A program made the translations under genes and the position numbers. Of a DNA stretch of 64,000 nucleotides, positions 62,351 to 64,000 are shown in pieces; position 1 is the stretch's first letter, and the number at the start of each line of letters is the position of its first letter. The notes under the pieces were generated by a model that saw only the letters and a list, made by a program, of their open reading frames with translations, searched no databases and was not told the origin of the DNA. Location: contig JACDQD010000102.1 of assembly GCA_019843655.1 (NCBI GenBank), positions 1,745,501 through 1,809,500 of the forward strand, read 5' to 3'. Source of the DNA: Lethocerus indicus (lineage: Eukaryota > Arthropoda > Insecta > Hemiptera > Belostomatidae).

Positions 62351-62884
62351 CAAAAACATCGTTATTAAATGGTCGATAAGTTGTAGAAGTACTTTTTGCT
62401 TCATAATATATCAAAACAAACGAAATTAATACAAGTCCGCTTAACAGAAAACACACTACTTGTATACATCGAACAAGTAAATAAGAATTAATTATAAATT
62501 GTAGGTTGCAGTTATGGTGAACAAATTATTATATTTTTCGGTTCGTAATAGTAAAATTATTATTTCAATACATTAGTTATTAGTTTCTATTAGAATGGTA
62601 CTGTTTATTTCCAGTTTGTACCAGATCATCGTATACTGAAAATATAAATTGAAAAACGAATTAGCTGGGGGTCAACAAATTTTCCGTCAGGATGTTTTAC
62701 TATACGGTACACGACCTATTTTTTAAAACTATGTCTTCATTAATTTTGGAAAAAAATATTGTAATGAACGGGTTGCAATTTTTCGATAATGTGATGCAAT
62801 AACATTCGATTCCATATCACTCCATACAATCATTTCAATTTGAAATTTTGAGGCTGAATTTGTTTTAATTCTTCAATATATAAA

Positions 62885-62889
62885 CATAT

Positions 62890-62943
<54 letters not shown>
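62885..62943. repeat. (TA)n microsatellite, one phase shift
   Basis: About 29 TA/AT units with one interruption (AATAT) near 62901. Confidence 0.95.
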
Positions 62944-62946
<3 letters not shown>

Positions 62947-62989
62947 GAAATGTACTTATTCAGCAGCCCCGGGCAAAGTATTTCAATTA

Positions 62990-63420
62990 AATTTAAGCCG
63001 AACAACGGCGGAATATCGTTTTGCCGTCGACAATTTGGGTTATTTCTGTGCGAAACGATTAAAATCGATGTTGGGGCGTTGTCTGGGGGTCTCCTACGCA
63101 ACTCAGACAAAGAAACTACTCCCGGGAGAGGAAGAATAGGAGGGAGCGAGAAAGAGCAAGCGGAAGAGAGTGACGGGGAAAGGAGAAAGATTGGGCGGGT
63201 AGCTAGAAGGAGGAGGGATGCGGAGGGAGGAGGGACTAGTGGTAGGGCCAATTTTCAGCTGTGCGGCGGCCCTGTTCTTCCCACGGGACATTACGATTAG
63301 GGCCCTCATTACGATCGTCGGGCCTCCGTTTATTCCCCCCCTGGGAACTATCGGAGCGTAATTGAATCATCGCCTATTTTGCATTGCGGATCGAACACGA
63401 CGCCAAATGGGAAGACGATG
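62990..63420. promoter_or_regulatory. GC-richer candidate element with Su(H)-like site
   Basis: It contains TTCCCACG at 63278-63285, the reverse complement of CGTGGGAA, which fits the Su(H)/RBPJ consensus YGTGRGAA, plus a purine-rich stretch at 63120-63240. Overlapping ORFs on both strands lack domains. Confidence 0.25.
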
Positions 63421-64000
63421 ATTGCGCCCCAGTTGAGTACCGCAAATCGCATAACCGATATTGCGATTGGCCTACTGTACAATGAGCCCAACCCCCCTCA
63501 GACAATTATACGGTGTAAAACCGAATCTGCGTACTGTACTTATTGCTTCATTGGCGGTTGTGTCCGAAGTAATTCTCAGACTGCATTTATAGGCAGTGTT
63601 TTGCAGTATCAGAATAACAAAGTTATATTCTATAGATAATCAATAGAGAAAAAATAAAATGCCCCCTCTTAAAGTTCTCAGTTAATTACAATAAAAATAT
63701 GACGTAATCAGTTATTAAAATTCATTTACTGTTTCTATTTATAAGGTATTTCTCTACTCAACAATACGCGAAGTAAAAACAGCATAACTATAAGTATCAC
63801 AAAACTGATAAAGACCAAGATGGTTGTCTCATCTTTTACTTCCAGCAGTTCATGAGATACTGCAACGCGTGTTTGCATATTACTCTCTATTCGTTGCTCT
63901 GGATATAATAAAAACTTACATATAAAGTATAATATATATATTTTATTTCTCTATTTAATTAATTTGTTTAAATTTATTTTCTTAGAGTGATATATTGTTA

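Larger units (their letters stand above)
59621..64000. other. Intergenic, far upstream region 59.6-64 kb
   Basis: No gene supported. GC-richer islands lie at about 60030-60200, 61160-61560, 61780-62350 and 62990-63420. YY1/Pho-like GATGGCG words occur at 60944-60953 and 62164-62173, and a Su(H)-like TTCCCACG at 63278-63285. The last 400 bases are AT-rich without recognisable features. Confidence 0.5.

Overview
The window is eukaryotic genomic DNA, most likely from an arthropod and probably an insect. It has one spliced protein-coding gene with GT-AG junctions, a very large intron, many (TA)n and (GA)n microsatellites, and a CpG-containing, AT-leaning background. It shows no operons, no compact gene order, and no transposase or reverse-transcriptase ORF. 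The order-level assignment is inference only.

The only gene I can support is a MEX3-family RNA-binding E3 ubiquitin ligase on the minus strand. Its first coding exon (19694-19997) and second coding exon (530-1524) are separated by an intron of about 18.2 kb. Joined across consensus splice sites they give 1299 nt, or 432 residues plus stop: an N-terminal conserved MEX3 block, KH1 (whose GXXG loop is split by the intron), KH2, a Ser-rich linker and a C-terminal C3HC4 RING ending in RILS. The 3' UTR runs off the left edge of the window. Just upstream of the start codon is a leader of more than 300 nt with no upstream AUG. Beyond it lies a GC-rich CCAAT-containing stretch that could be the promoter.

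The intron (1525-19693) and the roughly 43.4 kb upstream of the gene (20581-64000) contain no gene I can defend. Both show the same architecture: AT-rich DNA with microsatellites, interrupted by many 150-450 bp GC-richer islands carrying recognisable transcription-factor-like words and short palindromes (homeodomain clusters, TCF-like, RFX X-box-like, nuclear-receptor-like, YY1/Pho-like, EGR-like, CTCF-like). The simplest reading is a developmental regulatory landscape around MEX3. This is inference from base composition and motifs; no alignment was available.

I found no previously undescribed multi-gene system. The most useful leads are the arthropod RING-type MEX3 with its ancient-looking KH1-splitting intron, a set of CTCF-like motifs across the upstream desert, repeated nuclear-receptor-like palindromes, a GC-rich island at 46.0-46.3 kb with a minus-strand splice-donor-like edge, an array with 11-12 bp periodicity at 28.9 kb, and several unusually symmetric palindromes.
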